In this document: positions 8,730 through 19,444 of the stretch, in pieces
Position numbering within the stretch: position 1 is the stretch's first letter
Layout of the letters: the number at the start of each line of letters is the position of its first letter
Assembly (NCBI GenBank): GCA_012656075.1
Contig: JAAKBF010000009.1
Coordinates: 930,001-994,000 of the forward strand
Reading direction: 5' to 3'
DNA: 64,000 nucleotides
Source: Phytophthora hibernalis
Lineage: Eukaryota > Oomycota > Peronosporomycetes > Peronosporales > Peronosporaceae
The notes under the pieces: model-generated
What the model was told of the DNA's origin: nothing
Databases searched by the model: none
The model's input: the letters and a program-made list of their open reading frames with translations, nothing else
Made by a program: the position numbers and the translations under genes

Positions 8730-11600
8730 CAGCTGCTGTCTTCTGAGCGTCGCGTTGATCTTGTTGTACGCTTTACTTTTTTATTGTCTTCCATATCCGG
8801 CTGCAGGTATTCCCAGTTACCACCCGTGGGGTTCTGTCGCAAAGCAGATATCCAACCAGCCTTGAGGTTAGCATCGAATGTGAGCCGCTTCTGGTCCTTT
8901 TCAATGTCCATGCGATCACCACCATGAGCTTGCAGCTCAGCCGCACGCCAGATCGTCCGCAACGAGTCAATATCGGACTTCAGGGCACCCAAAATGCACG
9001 GAACTCCTGCTTGGCTGCGAGGACGTCTGCAGATTCAGGTTGATCATCGCCATCATTGTCATCAGATCGAGCGTCCTCCACTTCGAAAGCGGCAATTCCA
9101 CGCACCAGGTCGTCGTGCGTAACGTACTGATCGCCTAGCTGATGCACCGGCAAATCAAACAACCGCTCATAGAAGGCTAGGCGGTCAGGTGTAACCCGAA
9201 TCGGTGTCTCCATCGTAGCTAAAGCGACCCTCGCAGAGTCACTCGTGGATACGTACTGGCGAATTGCACGAGGGAGATCGTTTAGCTTGATAGCAGCCTG
9301 GTCGGCGTCGTCTTGATCAAACAGAGGTGGCATTGCGGTGGGTACACGCTTGTTACCACCATCGTAACCATCCGTCACCGACTTCAACACACGGAAAGCT
9401 GCTTCTGGGAGAAGCTGGTCGATATTGGAGGCGCCGAGTGCGATGTGAAAATGCGCAAACTGCGAGAAATTGACAAGGCCAGACGAGTCGTTCAGTAGAA
9501 GCGACAACGCGAGCTGTACTGCACGATCGTATGCCTGCGGTGGTGGCAACGGAACGGGGTGGATAGCAGGACTTCCTAGCCCTTCCTCATCGTCATCATC
9601 TTCATTAGCACTATGCCTCACCAACATCATTTGCTGTGGATCCGTCAGCATACGGCGTAAGTCGCGCTCGGTAGCAAAGCTCTCGCTGGAACCGGAAACG
9701 GCCGTGGTGCCCACTTTCTTGAATAGTTTGTGCAGTGCAGTGGAGCCGCTGCGAGTGATAGTGAGAAAGCTTGCGCGATCCATACACCAAATCTTGGCAT
9801 CCTCAAGTGCCTTCACCGATGCACCACGACGGCTATTGTACAGCAGTGCAGCTTCACCAAAACTTGCCCCACGGCCAATGACACGATCTACAAAAGGCTT
9901 CGTCGCCTTGGGTTTTCGACGAGACACTTCACAGCGACCGCTCTCAACTAAGTAGAAGTAATCACCCGGGTCACCTTGCCGAAGAATGGTTGTCCCTGCA
10001 CGAACACTAAGCGGAAAGCATTTGCGAACCGCGAGCGCCTTTGCACGATCGTCGAGCTCAGCAAAAAGTGGATGATCCTCCAGTGCTTCCAGCAAAAACC
10101 GTCGCTCTTCCAAGGACTGCTGGCTTCCCGGGTGGCACGCTAAAATCTCGCGGAACGTACGCTTGTCGAGCTGCCACAGCACTGCAGCCTCTTCATCATC
10201 GTCTGAGTCGGAAGTGCTAGCTTGAATTGTAGCACGCCGGGGAGTGTCGTAAATGAGAGCGGACTCTCCAAACGCGTTGCCAGGACCGTTCGTGGCAACG
10301 AGAACACGCTCATTCTTGCCCACGAGACTCGACGACGACTTGAACTCAGGTAGCGCAATGGTTTTGCGTTTTCGCAACTGAACACGTCGCTGAAGTTCGA
10401 GGTTGACAGAGTTTTCTGCGTCAGCTGCATGTAGTGTTGCCTGCGTCTTCAGCAGGTGGTCATAGTCGACGAAGACGTCGCAATCTCCGCGCTCGATAAT
10501 GTAGAAGCAATCGCCCTGCGCTCCTTGATAGAAAACAACTTCTCCTTTTGCCAAGACTCGGCGTCGAAACCGGGATGCTATCGCCAAGAGTTCCGGCTCA
10601 CTGAGCGTGTGGAAGAGCTGGTGGCGCCGCAAGCAGTGCACAATAGCAGCCGTTTCTGTCCCAGTTCGCGGCCCGCGCTCCCTAGCCTCCTGCACACGCA
10701 TCGCAAACCGCTCCGTCTCCTTCTCCAGCTCCTGTCGCAGCGAAATCTCCGGCATGAACGTTGCACCCTGTTGTAACTTGAGAAAGTCCCCTCCATCTCG
10801 ACCGCTAAAGTGCTTGGGTAGATACGAGTTCGCCGACGGGTACGGTAGTAAGAAGCCTAGATGCTGATACATTCCCGCCACCAACTGGGAGCAGAACATT
10901 TTGGTGCTCTTCACCTCTCCTTCCACGACTGCGTTCTCGAACACGGAGCGTTCCCTGCCTCTCAACTCGGCGCCTAAAGCCTGATACCGTTCATGCACCG
11001 CCTCTCGTTCCTGGAGCAGCGCCTTCCTCTCAAAGACGGACATTTTGTCCCTATGAGCGAGCTCCGTGTCGAGTCTAGCCAGCTCCTTCTTGGTGGCCAC
11101 CAGCGCCGCGAAAATCCGTTCGCGAGCGATTCTCGTGGGCACGGACACGCCGGCATTGAAGAACCTGGCCGGGTTGTCCTCGTAGGGGCGTCCAAGCTGC
11201 TGAGTGCGAATTGCACGGCCTTGTTCTGCAGCTCCGAAGAGCGGTCCACCTGCAGTTTGCGCACTGCGACCTCGTGGCCGCGACTGCGCAGCACGCGAGC
11301 CACGAGCGGTCGCAGCTTGACGCCCGTGAGCGCCGCCTCCAGTAGAAACAGCTCGTCCTCGGGCGATTGGGCGTCTGGGGCCAGCGATGGAGCGCGCACC
11401 ACGACGCCGTTGTGGTCCCATTGCGTCCGGCCGAAGAACTTAGCGCAGACGCAGATGGCGCCGCCGTAGAGCCCCATGGAGGCGCATTTTCGGTCGAACA
11501 TCACCACGTCGCCCGTGTCCACGCGCAGATCTCGCAGCAACTGACGCACGCGCTGCTCGTCTTGGGACGCAGGCGCGTCACTGGCAGAAGACGAGGCCAT
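8729..11600 (-). CDS. Papain-like amidase + two cNMP-binding domains + EF-hand-like region
   Basis: Start ATG at 11600. Residues ~25-200 resemble the permuted papain-like amidase family (YiiX/C92): GDVVMFD, a histidine in WDHNGVVV, LLEAALTGV, then LGRPYED and the presumed catalytic cysteine in MFCSQLVAGMYQHLGF. Two cyclic-nucleotide-binding domains follow (~10570-10150 and ~10100-9760), each with a phosphate-binding cassette: FGESALIYDTPRRAT and FGEAALLYNSRRGAS, with the key Glu and Arg present. A helical region with EF-hand-like segments (~9540-9050) follows. The frame breaks at ~11192 (TCC run) and ~8988 (CCC run) are each restored by one base. The second repair extends the protein from 8980 to 8729, where it meets the carrier start codon. 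No mitochondrial presequence is evident. Confidence 0.75.
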
Positions 11601-11715
11601 TGTTCACGATGAGGAGAAGGCTGTAGCAGAGGCTATTTGAATGGAGATGTGTGCTGTATGATAGGATTGTACCAAAACGTGTCGACTACGTGGGCACATG
11701 GTTGTCATAGCTAGT

Positions 11716-13044
11716 TTACCTGCTGGCCAAAGCAGAGTTTTCATTCAGCTGATCTTGGTGTGCACGCTGCAGGCGTCCAACTTGCAGCAACGTCACGGAC
11801 GTCAGGGTCGACCACCGAGTCTGCCACTCAGCCGCCCTCGCTTTGAACTCGTCTCGCTCACATTTTACAGCATCGAGCTCTTGCGTCAATACCTTTCCCT
11901 GCTCACACGCCCTTCGCTTCTCCAGTTGATGCAGCAGCTCATCATTCTCGATCTTGAACTGCGCCAGCAATTCCTTCTCCTGCTTTTGAGCTGACGTCGT
12001 TGCCGCCTCTAACTGCCCTTCGAGTTCCGCTACACGCGCAGCTTGGCTTGATAGCTTCTTCTTGAACGCGTGAGCTTCCGCATCACGTCTCATCAGCTTC
12101 TCCAGCGCTGATGCCTCGTTTAACTTCTCTTCGTTGAAGTTCTGCTCCATGTCTTTTAAAACTTTTTGAAGGCTTACCAAACCAACACGCAGAGTGCGGT
12201 TGTCTGCTTCAATCACTTGGCGGTCGGTCTCCAAAACTAGCAGCCTCTTGTCAGCCGATCGCTGGCAGCAGGCAACTGCGTGCTCCATCTTCTTCTTGTC
12301 GGTTTTCATGGTCTCCACTTGAGTCTGGAATACCGATAAGAACTCTGCCTGGAGCTCTGCCACCACCTTCCAACGGTCCAGCTCATCATTAGCTTTGGTG
12401 TTCGCTGCCACCACCGTCTTTGTTCCATGCTGCGTCTTGCTCTCCGTGTCTCGTTGCTCTCTAGGTCGAGCATCTTCCGCCTCCCGAAGCTGGATGCTCA
12501 GTGTCTCAACAACATCTCTCAGCCGTTCAATCTCCCCTCCCACTCATGCACTCGACGCACACTCTGTTGTTGCGCTCGTATCGCGAAGTCGAGCTCAGCA
12601 CGCAAATCCCCACAACCTTAGCCGTGTCATCATCACTGTCTTCGAGACTGTGATGAAGTAGCAGCTCGGCCTCAGCATCACGTTGGCCTTGTTCTGCCTG
12701 GGTGACCTCTTCTCGTACTCGACAGAGCTCTTGCACTGTTTTGCCCATGGCCACGTCTTGCTCTCGTAACTTTTGGTCCCGATCCGCCAGCGCGCGCCGC
12801 AGCTGGGCGAATTTGCTCTCCAGCTCTCCATCAGGGAAGCTCGTCTCAGCTTGGCTCGACAGATTTTTTGCTCCTGCAAGATGTCAATGCGTTGCCTCTG
12901 CTCGCGATTCTCCAGCTTCAGCCTCTGGATCTCCGCGTCTCGCTCTTGCAGCAGCTTGAGGTTGACTTCACAGGGATGGCTTGGCGATGACGGCACGCTG
13001 TCGCCACTGCCGCCGTTATCGCGGCCTTGGTGTGGCATCTCCAT
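11716..13044 (-). pseudogene. Degenerate centrosomin-like paralogue
   Basis: The minus strand encodes a shortened, frame-broken relative of the gene at 4144-7390. ATG at 13044. The N-terminal piece keeps a Cnn_1N-like segment (VNLKLLQERDAEIQRLKLEN). A second frame (12880-12600) matches the parent's next stretch (FAQLRRALADRDQKL against LAQLRIALEEREHEL). A third (11716-12543) contains KRLLVLETDRQVIEADNRTL, parallel to ERLLALEKDRQTMEEDNRRL. Two frame shifts interrupt it, and it ends where the parent has another ~400 residues. Low identity, truncation and inverted orientation suggest an old inverted duplication that has decayed, although a short functional gene cannot be ruled out. Confidence 0.6.
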
Positions 13045-13215
13045 TGCAGGTAAGAACTTCGACCTCGCTGGCTTTTCCGCGCTTGCGAGTCGAAGTTGAA
13101 GGATGACCGTCACTCGGGCTTTTAAGCTAATGGGAGTGCATGTTCAAGTTGAAGTCACGACCATCACTCTTCATGTCACTATCCCCTGTCACTCAAGCGC
13201 GGACATAGCTGCCAA

Positions 13216-13898
13216 ATGGGTGGCCGACTACGCCGACTTGGCGGCGCTGCTGCCTCGCCCAGAGAACTCTAGGACGCGCTAGACATGGTTCACCACTACG
13301 GCGGCACTTCTCCAGTGATCCAGAATTATCTGGGACCTTCCTTGCAGCCAGTACCAACCGTGAAAAGGGTTTGACGTTCGAGCGGCAGGTCGTGAGGTTC
13401 ATGCAGACGCTCAACTGCGAGCTGCAGGCCACGCAGCAGTCACGAGACGGCGGCATCGACCATCAGGTGCGGACTGTTATGCAGTCGCTGTATCGTATTG
13501 ATAGTTTCATACTGAACAACGCTTTTCTTGCTGGTTTGCAGGGTTCCTGGACACTGCCGGACCTGGAGGTGGACGTGGTGACGCAGTGCAAGAACGAGAG
13601 CAAACCGGTGGGTGTCCAATACGTGCGGGAGTTCTACGGCGTGCTGAGCTTCTTCCCACGCACCACTGTGGGCTTGTTCGCCTCCGCGTCGGGATACAGC
13701 CTCTACACCCAGCGGTTCTTCCTGCGGATGACCCACCCGGCGATCCTGTGCACCGTCGACACGGACTCTGGTCGTCTCACCTCCTTCCTGCTGAACGACC
13801 GCGCCCAGACTCTGCTTCCCAAACTCACGGTCGGTTCGTTGTTCGTCAACCAGGAGCACGCGCTCATGCTCACGTACGGCGACAAAATCCTCGGTTGA
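13216..13898 (+). CDS. Mrr-like restriction-endonuclease-fold protein (RRG7/DUF2034-like)
   Basis: The core reads FERQVVRFMQ...RDGGIDHQ, then after a 75-nt intron (13467-13541) GSWTLPDLEVDVVTQCKN and VGVQYVREFYGVL. This D...(E/D)xQ(C)K pattern is typical of Mrr-type PD-(D/E)XK nuclease folds and of the fungal mitochondrial RRG7 (DUF2034) proteins. The stretch before it in the same frame (LRRHFSSDPELSGTF) is Arg/Ser-rich and looks like a mitochondrial presequence. The start is unresolved: an ATG at 13216 begins another Arg-rich stretch in a neighbouring frame that would need a frame correction near 13265. The role is inferred as a mitochondrial DNA maintenance nuclease; the substrate is unknown. 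Confidence 0.6.
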
Positions 13899-14218
13899 AA
13901 TACACCGCAATGCATTGCCGCTGTATTTGTTTCACGTCCAGTCGATTGTTCCACCAACATACCAACACCATCGACCAAGAGAGAGCGTGATCATTGCTCC
14001 ACGCTGTCGCCGAATCTGGTTAAGCCGGTTCGACCTTATTCCCGTCAAACACAGTACCTTCAGGTTCAGCCTTCGCTCCTATAGGTCAAAAGGCCCTTCA
14101 TAACGTCTCCCATTGGTTCAAAACAACCCCGTAAACGCACCCTCACAACTTGACTCGAGCGGCTCCCGAAGGTGTCGCCATCGTCACCGCGTGCGAAGCC
14201 TCCGAGCTGCTTCACCCC

Positions 14219-15385
14219 ATGGCCGCCACGTTGGACCTCGCGAGTCTGCAGTCCATGGCCCAGACACTGCGCGGCAGTTTCTGAGCCAGGCGCTGGTGCT
14301 TCTGCTGCTTGTGCTGTTGCTGCGTTACGTGGCCGCGTCCTGGCGCGCCGGCCTGGCGCCGTACGAGGTGCAGACGTGTCCGCCCATCAACCCGCACGTC
14401 CACTACCGCTACGGCGTGTCGCAGATGCAAGGGCGACGTCCGTACATGGAGGACCGCCACACAGCCATGGCGGATCTGAACGGGGACCCGACGCAGAGTT
14501 TCTACGGCATCTTCGACGGCCACGGAGGAGACGGCGCCGCCAAGTACGTTCGTGTGAAGTGGTGCGAGAGGGATGGTAACTTACTGTCTGCTGCAGTTAC
14601 TGTGTGCAGGCCATGTGCCAGAATGTGATCCGAGAGCCGTCGATCACCAAGGAACCGATGGAAGCGCTGAAGAACGGCTTCCTGCGGACGGACCAAGAGG
14701 TTTGTGAGGCGGTTGCAAAGGATTTTTCAGGTGGAAGTTGAATTAATTGTCTTGTTGTTGTTTATTGGATGCAGTATCTGCAGATTGCCAACCGCAAGAA
14801 CTCGGAGGATGGCACGACGGCAGTTGTAGTGTTGACGAAAGGCGACGAGATTTTCGTGGCACATACGGGCGACTCGCGAGCGGTGTTGGTGCACCGGAGT
14901 GGTAAAGTTTCGGTTTTGACGTCGGACCACAAGCCAAACCGACCGGACGAACGCCGCCGGATCCAAGAGCTGGGAGGATCCGTAGTGTTCTGGGGCGTAT
15001 GGCGCGTAGAGGGCATCCTAGCTGTGTCCCGCGCTATTGGCGACCGCATGCTAAAACCCTTCGTTATAGCAGAACCGGAAGTGAAGAAGTTCACGCGTGC
15101 CGAGGCGGATCGCTATGTTGTCCTGGCTAGTGATGGAGTGTGGGACACACTCTCCAATGACGATGCAGCACAATTGGTGCTCAAACATGAAGACCCGCAG
15201 GTTGCAGCACAGCGTATCATGGAGGAAGCATACGCCCGCGGGAGCATGGACAATATCTGCGCCATGGTCATTGACTTGAGAGCGTAAGTGCGGATTTTCC
15301 ACTACGCAAAATTAATGCTCTGATCGTGTCTACGTGAATTGATGTGTACAGGGAGAAGAACGAGTGCTCGGCAAAAGAAACATAG
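14219..15385 (+). CDS. PP2C-type Ser/Thr phosphatase, N-terminally membrane anchored
   Basis: ATG at 14219; four exons with introns 14544-14596, 14700-14774 and 15284-15351. An N-terminal Leu-rich transmembrane helix (ALVLLLLVLLLRYVA) precedes a PP2C domain with all the usual metal-binding motifs: MEDRHTAMADL, FYGIFDGHGGDGAA, EDGTTAVVVL, AHTGDSRAVL, LAVSRAIGDRMLK, VLASDGVWD and GSMDNICAMVI. The enzyme removes phosphate from Ser/Thr using Mn/Mg and probably sits on a membrane with its catalytic domain in the cytosol. The frame breaks after codon ~21 at AGTTTCTGAG; one extra T joins the anchor to the start. A CCAAT-type ATTGG lies ~110 bp upstream. Confidence 0.88.
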
Positions 15386-15638
15386 TTTGACCATTTAGTG
15401 GGCTTGATGATAGAGCGATACGGATAAAAAGTTGTCGATAGCGGTGATCAACGACTACAGCCAGCAGATTCGGTGACTAACATGCATGCATCTGAACTCT
15501 ACCCAGCGCAAAATCAAAACAAGAAATGCCAATAGAATAGTGTCATATTCAAACCCAGAGTGGCGCATGAAGTGCATGACATGTAGTACCATGACACTGC
15601 ATCATAGTATCCGATACTACGTAGTACTTCGAAGTATG

Positions 15639-16265
15639 CTACTTAAACGTTGGCTGGATAGGCTTGCATAGCTCTTTGCGGAACTGGGGCTTGACAACGG
15701 GGTCCAAAGATGCAGAGCTATCAGTGACGTAGCGCGCCTTCACGACTGCCTCGCCTTCGTTTGTCCAGCGTTCGTGGTGCTTCTGTAGCTCCTCACCTCG
15801 CATTGTATGTCCCTTCATTTCTCGCGGTGCAGCAAATTCGGTGGGCGAGCTCGAATTGTTGTACGCTGATTGGGAAACGGACTGCCACGTTGAAGAGCTT
15901 TTGGTCTTGTCAGCACCCACCAGCTCGTGGTAGTTGTACTTGGATGTGTCGTTGCTATTATGGATTCCCGCCCCAAACTCCTGTACCTTGACACGTGCGC
16001 CTTCTTGCATCTGAATGCGCGTGTTGCTGGTGTAGCTGGCGCCTCCGTCTCTTGTATCTTTCACGGCTCCCGGGCGGTACGCTTCCTCCACAAAGTTTCC
16101 TACGAGTGTCTTGCATTCGAACGACCGCTTGCCGCCTCGCAGGATGTTCGAGCCACCGCCTCCCAACATGAAGTTGTTGATAAATTGGCAATGATGCCGA
16201 AATGGAGATGGTTGATGAAGGAAGTCCTGCGTCCTCAATCGATGTAGCCATTCATAGCTCCCCAT
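15639..16265 (-). CDS. CFAP68-like probable ciliary protein
   Basis: The 208-residue protein from the ATG at 16265 has no catalytic motifs and is rich in Ser, Asn, Gly and Tyr. Its middle (SFECKTLVGNFVEEAYRPG, preceded by a GGGGSNILRGG loop) resembles the RTLMGNW.QERYD block of the small axonemal microtubule-inner protein CFAP68/C11orf1. Later segments (YTSNTRIQMQ, HTMRGEELQKHHERW) are of the kind seen in flagellar-associated proteins. The similarity is by memory and short, so this is a hypothesis. The promoter side has an ATTGGCCAATGAAGTTGAAG element at 16299-16318, about 35 bp before the start codon. Confidence 0.4.
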   Translation of the reverse strand: MGSYEWLHRLRTQDFLHQPSPFRHHCQFINNFMLGGGGSNILRGGKRSFECKTLVGNFVEEAYRPGAVKDTRDGGASYTSNTRIQMQEGARVKVQEFGAGIHNSNDTSKYNYHELVGADKTKSSSTWQSVSQSAYNNSSSPTEFAAPREMKGHTMRGEELQKHHERWTNEGEAVVKARYVTDSSASLDPVVKPQFRKELCKPIQPTFK

Positions 16266-17087
16266 CTGATCTGCTAAAGATGGCTTCACAAGTTTGTGAT
16301 TGGCCAATGAAGTTGAAGTGGCCCAAGCACCTGAATCCTGCGTCAACGACGCACTCAAAAAGCATATCAGAAGTTTGATCAGTTACACCGTTCACTCGAA
16401 TTAGGGTTTGATTGCAATGCTTGGATGGTTTGTGGCTCGTCGTAAAAGGCAATTCGGACTGGACTCACCTTGGTCAATGATCTTCAAACATCACACCTCC
16501 AACACAAGGACAGCGACTCGGTGCTCACACCTGTCAATCCAAGTAGCATACCGTTAAAGTCGTTCCCATTGGTGACAGAGCTAGACCTAGATAGACACTA
16601 GACATCTCGTGACAGCTCCACATTGTGCCCAAACGTGAACGAGTGGTTACTTACGTTAAGCAGGGCATCTCTCCCGCCCAAACTGCAAATCAACGCATCA
16701 TTTCGAGCTTGCTCAAATACCGACTTGACACGCAACCATGAGCAACTATTATAACTACCTAGGCATCCGTTTTTGAACGGCATGAAGAGTTGTAGTAAAG
16801 CGTCTCGAAACGGCTAGGTGGCTGTAAAACCCACACGTCGTCATAAAAGAATCCAAACATTTTGGCGCGTTTCGACTCCTCTATACAATCCCCAGCAAAT
16901 CAGACCTCTCGGCACGCATACTCGAATTTCGCTAACTTGGATTTTCTCTCCTCCTCCACATACAAATGCGCAGTCATTCTCTATCGCGAAAAGCACTTTT
17001 ATATCCGCTTGGTGCCACCCACAGCTCCTTCACTTGCGATTCCGCTGAGACGCCGCGCCAAGAAGCCTCCTGCAGCTCTCCGACACC
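16266..17087. other. Intergenic region between divergent genes
   Basis: An 822-bp region between the CFAP68-like gene (minus) and the PDZ gene (plus). Apart from the CCAAT/AAGTTGAAG element at 16299-16318, close to the minus-strand start, I see no gene, RNA or clear repeat. Short frames on both strands lack codon bias or recognisable domains. Confidence 0.5.
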
Positions 17088-18318
17088 ATGGGCGAAAGCT
17101 TGACTGTCAGGTATGTGCTGCTGCTGCTCGTGCACATGCCAACCCCGCAGGAACGAGGGGGAACCGCCTCGAACTCATCTAGAAAACGCAAATTCACTCA
17201 CATGATCTACTACTCTCTTCCTTTTCAGACTCTTCGTGCGCACGCAGACGTACGACATCCCGTGCGACCCGCGGCAACCGGCCAAGTGGCTCCTGCAGCA
17301 GGCCAGGACCATCCAGCGCTCCGGTCAGAAGAACACACCGCCTCAGGACGAGCTAGAAGTGCTCTTCAACCGCACAAGTCGCCGCGTCATCGACCTGGAC
17401 GAGTCCATCGGCAGCAGCGTCTCCGCCATGGACGTCATCGACGCGCGCACGCTGCTGCAGACGCCCGACACGTCGTTCAACAGCGCCATGTTCCCGTGGC
17501 TGCGCTCGTACCCGGGTGGACTGCAGCTCTCTGCCGACAAGATCGACTCGTCCAACGGCCTCTTCTTCCAGCAGCTCTACGCCTTCACGCTCATCGGCAA
17601 GCGCACGCCCGTTTCGGCGGCGCAACGTAAGCAGAAACAGGACCAGGACTCTTTCCTCTCGCTGCTGCACACGTACGTCGTGGGTAATTACGACCAGGAC
17701 CACAGGGTTCGACCCCAGCGGCAGACCAATGGCGGTGGAGCTCGGACGACCACCTCTTCCAGTACGTACGTGTCGTCATCCCACAACTCTGGAGCGAGAC
17801 GAGCTGCGGGGCCGGCGTACCCGCCTGAGCATGACCCGAACGGCTTCTCAGACTCCGGATCGGATAGCAGCGTGGAAGGCACACCGTCGTACCCGACACG
17901 CTCTTCGCTGACGAACGAACACGCTGGACCGCAGCGTATCCCTGCCCCTTTGAGTCCGGTGCAGGTGCCGATGGTCTCGTCGCCGTCGGTTCCTCGTCCG
18001 CAGAAGGCGCTGGAGGGGATGGAAAACGTGTTCGATATTGTATTCAAACAGCAGGCTATTGGGATGAAGCTCGGAGCAGATGAGACCAAGCAGTTTGCTA
18101 TTGTCAAGGAGTGCTTCGAAGGCTCCGAGGCGAAGCGGTATCCAGAGATTCAGAGTGGCGTGGTCATCCTCGCAGTGAATGGCCAAGAGGTGAGCGGTCT
18201 GGGACTGTCCCGCGTGCTCTACCGACTGAGGGAAGCACCGCGTCCGGTGGTCGTTCGATTTGGCCGCATGTCGACTCGTCAACTGCTGGAGCGGCGCAAG
18301 GCTCGTGGCCCATGGTAA
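17088..18318 (+). CDS. PDZ-domain protein
   Basis: ATG at 17088, MGESLTVR, then a 118-nt intron (17111-17228; GTATGT...TTTTCAG) leading into FVRTQTYDIPCDPRQPAKWL; about 370 residues in total. The N-terminal ~150 residues are conserved-looking but unassigned. The middle is Ser/Pro/Gly-rich and probably disordered. The last ~90 residues form a PDZ-like domain (FKQQAIGMKLG, VVILAVNGQEVSG, PRPVVVRFGRM), so the protein probably docks partner C-termini. No membrane segment or signal peptide is visible. The coding region is intact apart from the intron. Confidence 0.7.
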
Positions 18319-18540
18319 TTTACAAGACAAGAAGATTTGGCATTAGTGTGGCTGCGGCCTGAGAAGTTCCACTCGTGAATGATGCCACCTCGAGTTGGTG
18401 TTCGTATAAGAGACGACGACTTTCGATTTTGCGAGGCTGCCAATTGTGTACTTCGCTGCGATGAATTGACGCTGTAAGACAAAGGCATAATGAATACCCA
18501 ATTGCTCTGTCCTTCGTTTGTGGACTCGGGTATTGCAGGG

Positions 18541-18580
18541 AGCTTAGATTTATGATGATGTGCTTAGATTTATGATGATG
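18541..18580. repeat. Two-copy 20-bp tandem repeat
   Basis: AGCTTAGATTTATGATGATG at 18541-18560 is followed directly by the same sequence with one change in the first base at 18561-18580. This looks like a recent local duplication. Confidence 0.9.
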
Positions 18581-19304
18581 GAAGAAACGAACCGGAGGCG
18601 ATGAAACGGCTTTAAATACCTACATGTAGTGTTTTGTGTCTCGCCTTCCCGAGAGAATCAGTGTGTTCTCTGAAATTTATTTCAGAGTTTATCAGTGATC
18701 CGATTTTCCGCTCAAAAGCATGCTTGCCCAGCTCCATAGCTCATCTCCAAATCTAATCAACCCTCAAGAACTGACAAAATGACATGTCAATTTTTGCTTT
18801 TGGTATGATTCCTCTCATAATGCAACTTCAACTTGCAAACCTTAGAGATCCCGACATTGACATGAGCCAAAGTCACTCCAATCACTAATACCGGTAAATG
18901 GCGAGAACTAGTCAAAAGATGCGTGTTGCCTGTGGCGTAACATTCACGTAACATCTATGTAAGTTTCCTTCCAATTATAACAATAGAAGCCGGCTCCATC
19001 GACCACACAGTGCTATTTTGTAGCGGTTAGCTCGTGCCCAGTACGTGCAACGAGGATCTGAACATGCTCAAAGACAACATGACTGGGACTCTGTGGAGCA
19101 CACCCACATCGCGACGTCTACTTCAAGCCGGGTGGGTGGTTGGTTCTGTTGTCCGGCAAAATTAGACATTTTCCACGCAAACTAGGAAACGACATGCACT
19201 CAACTAGCAGCCAACCTGAGTATCTTCGACGATGAAACCTAAATACAATTTACCGCTCCTCATGTTCGTCTCCCTATGCTGGACCACCACGGTTTTAAAA
19301 CGCA

Positions 19305-19417
19305 GCTCACCACCATTTCATTCGAATTTCAGAGCTCGCCCGGGCGCTAGCGCACGGCCTTGTCGGCCGTAGCTCGATGCAAGTTGAAGTGCAGGTTTCT
19401 TGCGCTCTCATTGGTCG
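19305..19417 (+). promoter_or_regulatory. Putative promoter of the TTLL3/8-like gene
   Basis: GCTCACCACCATTTCATTC at 19305-19323 resembles the oomycete initiator consensus (GCTCATTYYNCAWTTT). AAGTTGAAGTGCAG (19381-19394) and a CATTGGTCGG CCAAT-type box (~19409-19418) lie between it and the ATG at 19445. The pairing of the AAGTTGAAG element with a CCAAT box recurs upstream of other genes in the window. Confidence 0.35.
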
Positions 19418-19444
19418 GTTAAAAGCGATAATTTGCAGAATCGA

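Larger units (their letters stand above)
18319..19444. other. Intergenic region with small repeats
   Basis: A 1.1-kb region between the PDZ gene and the TTLL3/8-like gene. It contains a 20-bp tandem duplication at 18541-18580, a hairpin with 9-bp arms (CTCTGAAAT...ATTTCAGAG) at 18668-18687, and a near-palindromic GCAACTTCAACTTGC at 18822-18836. No gene is recognised. Confidence 0.5.
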
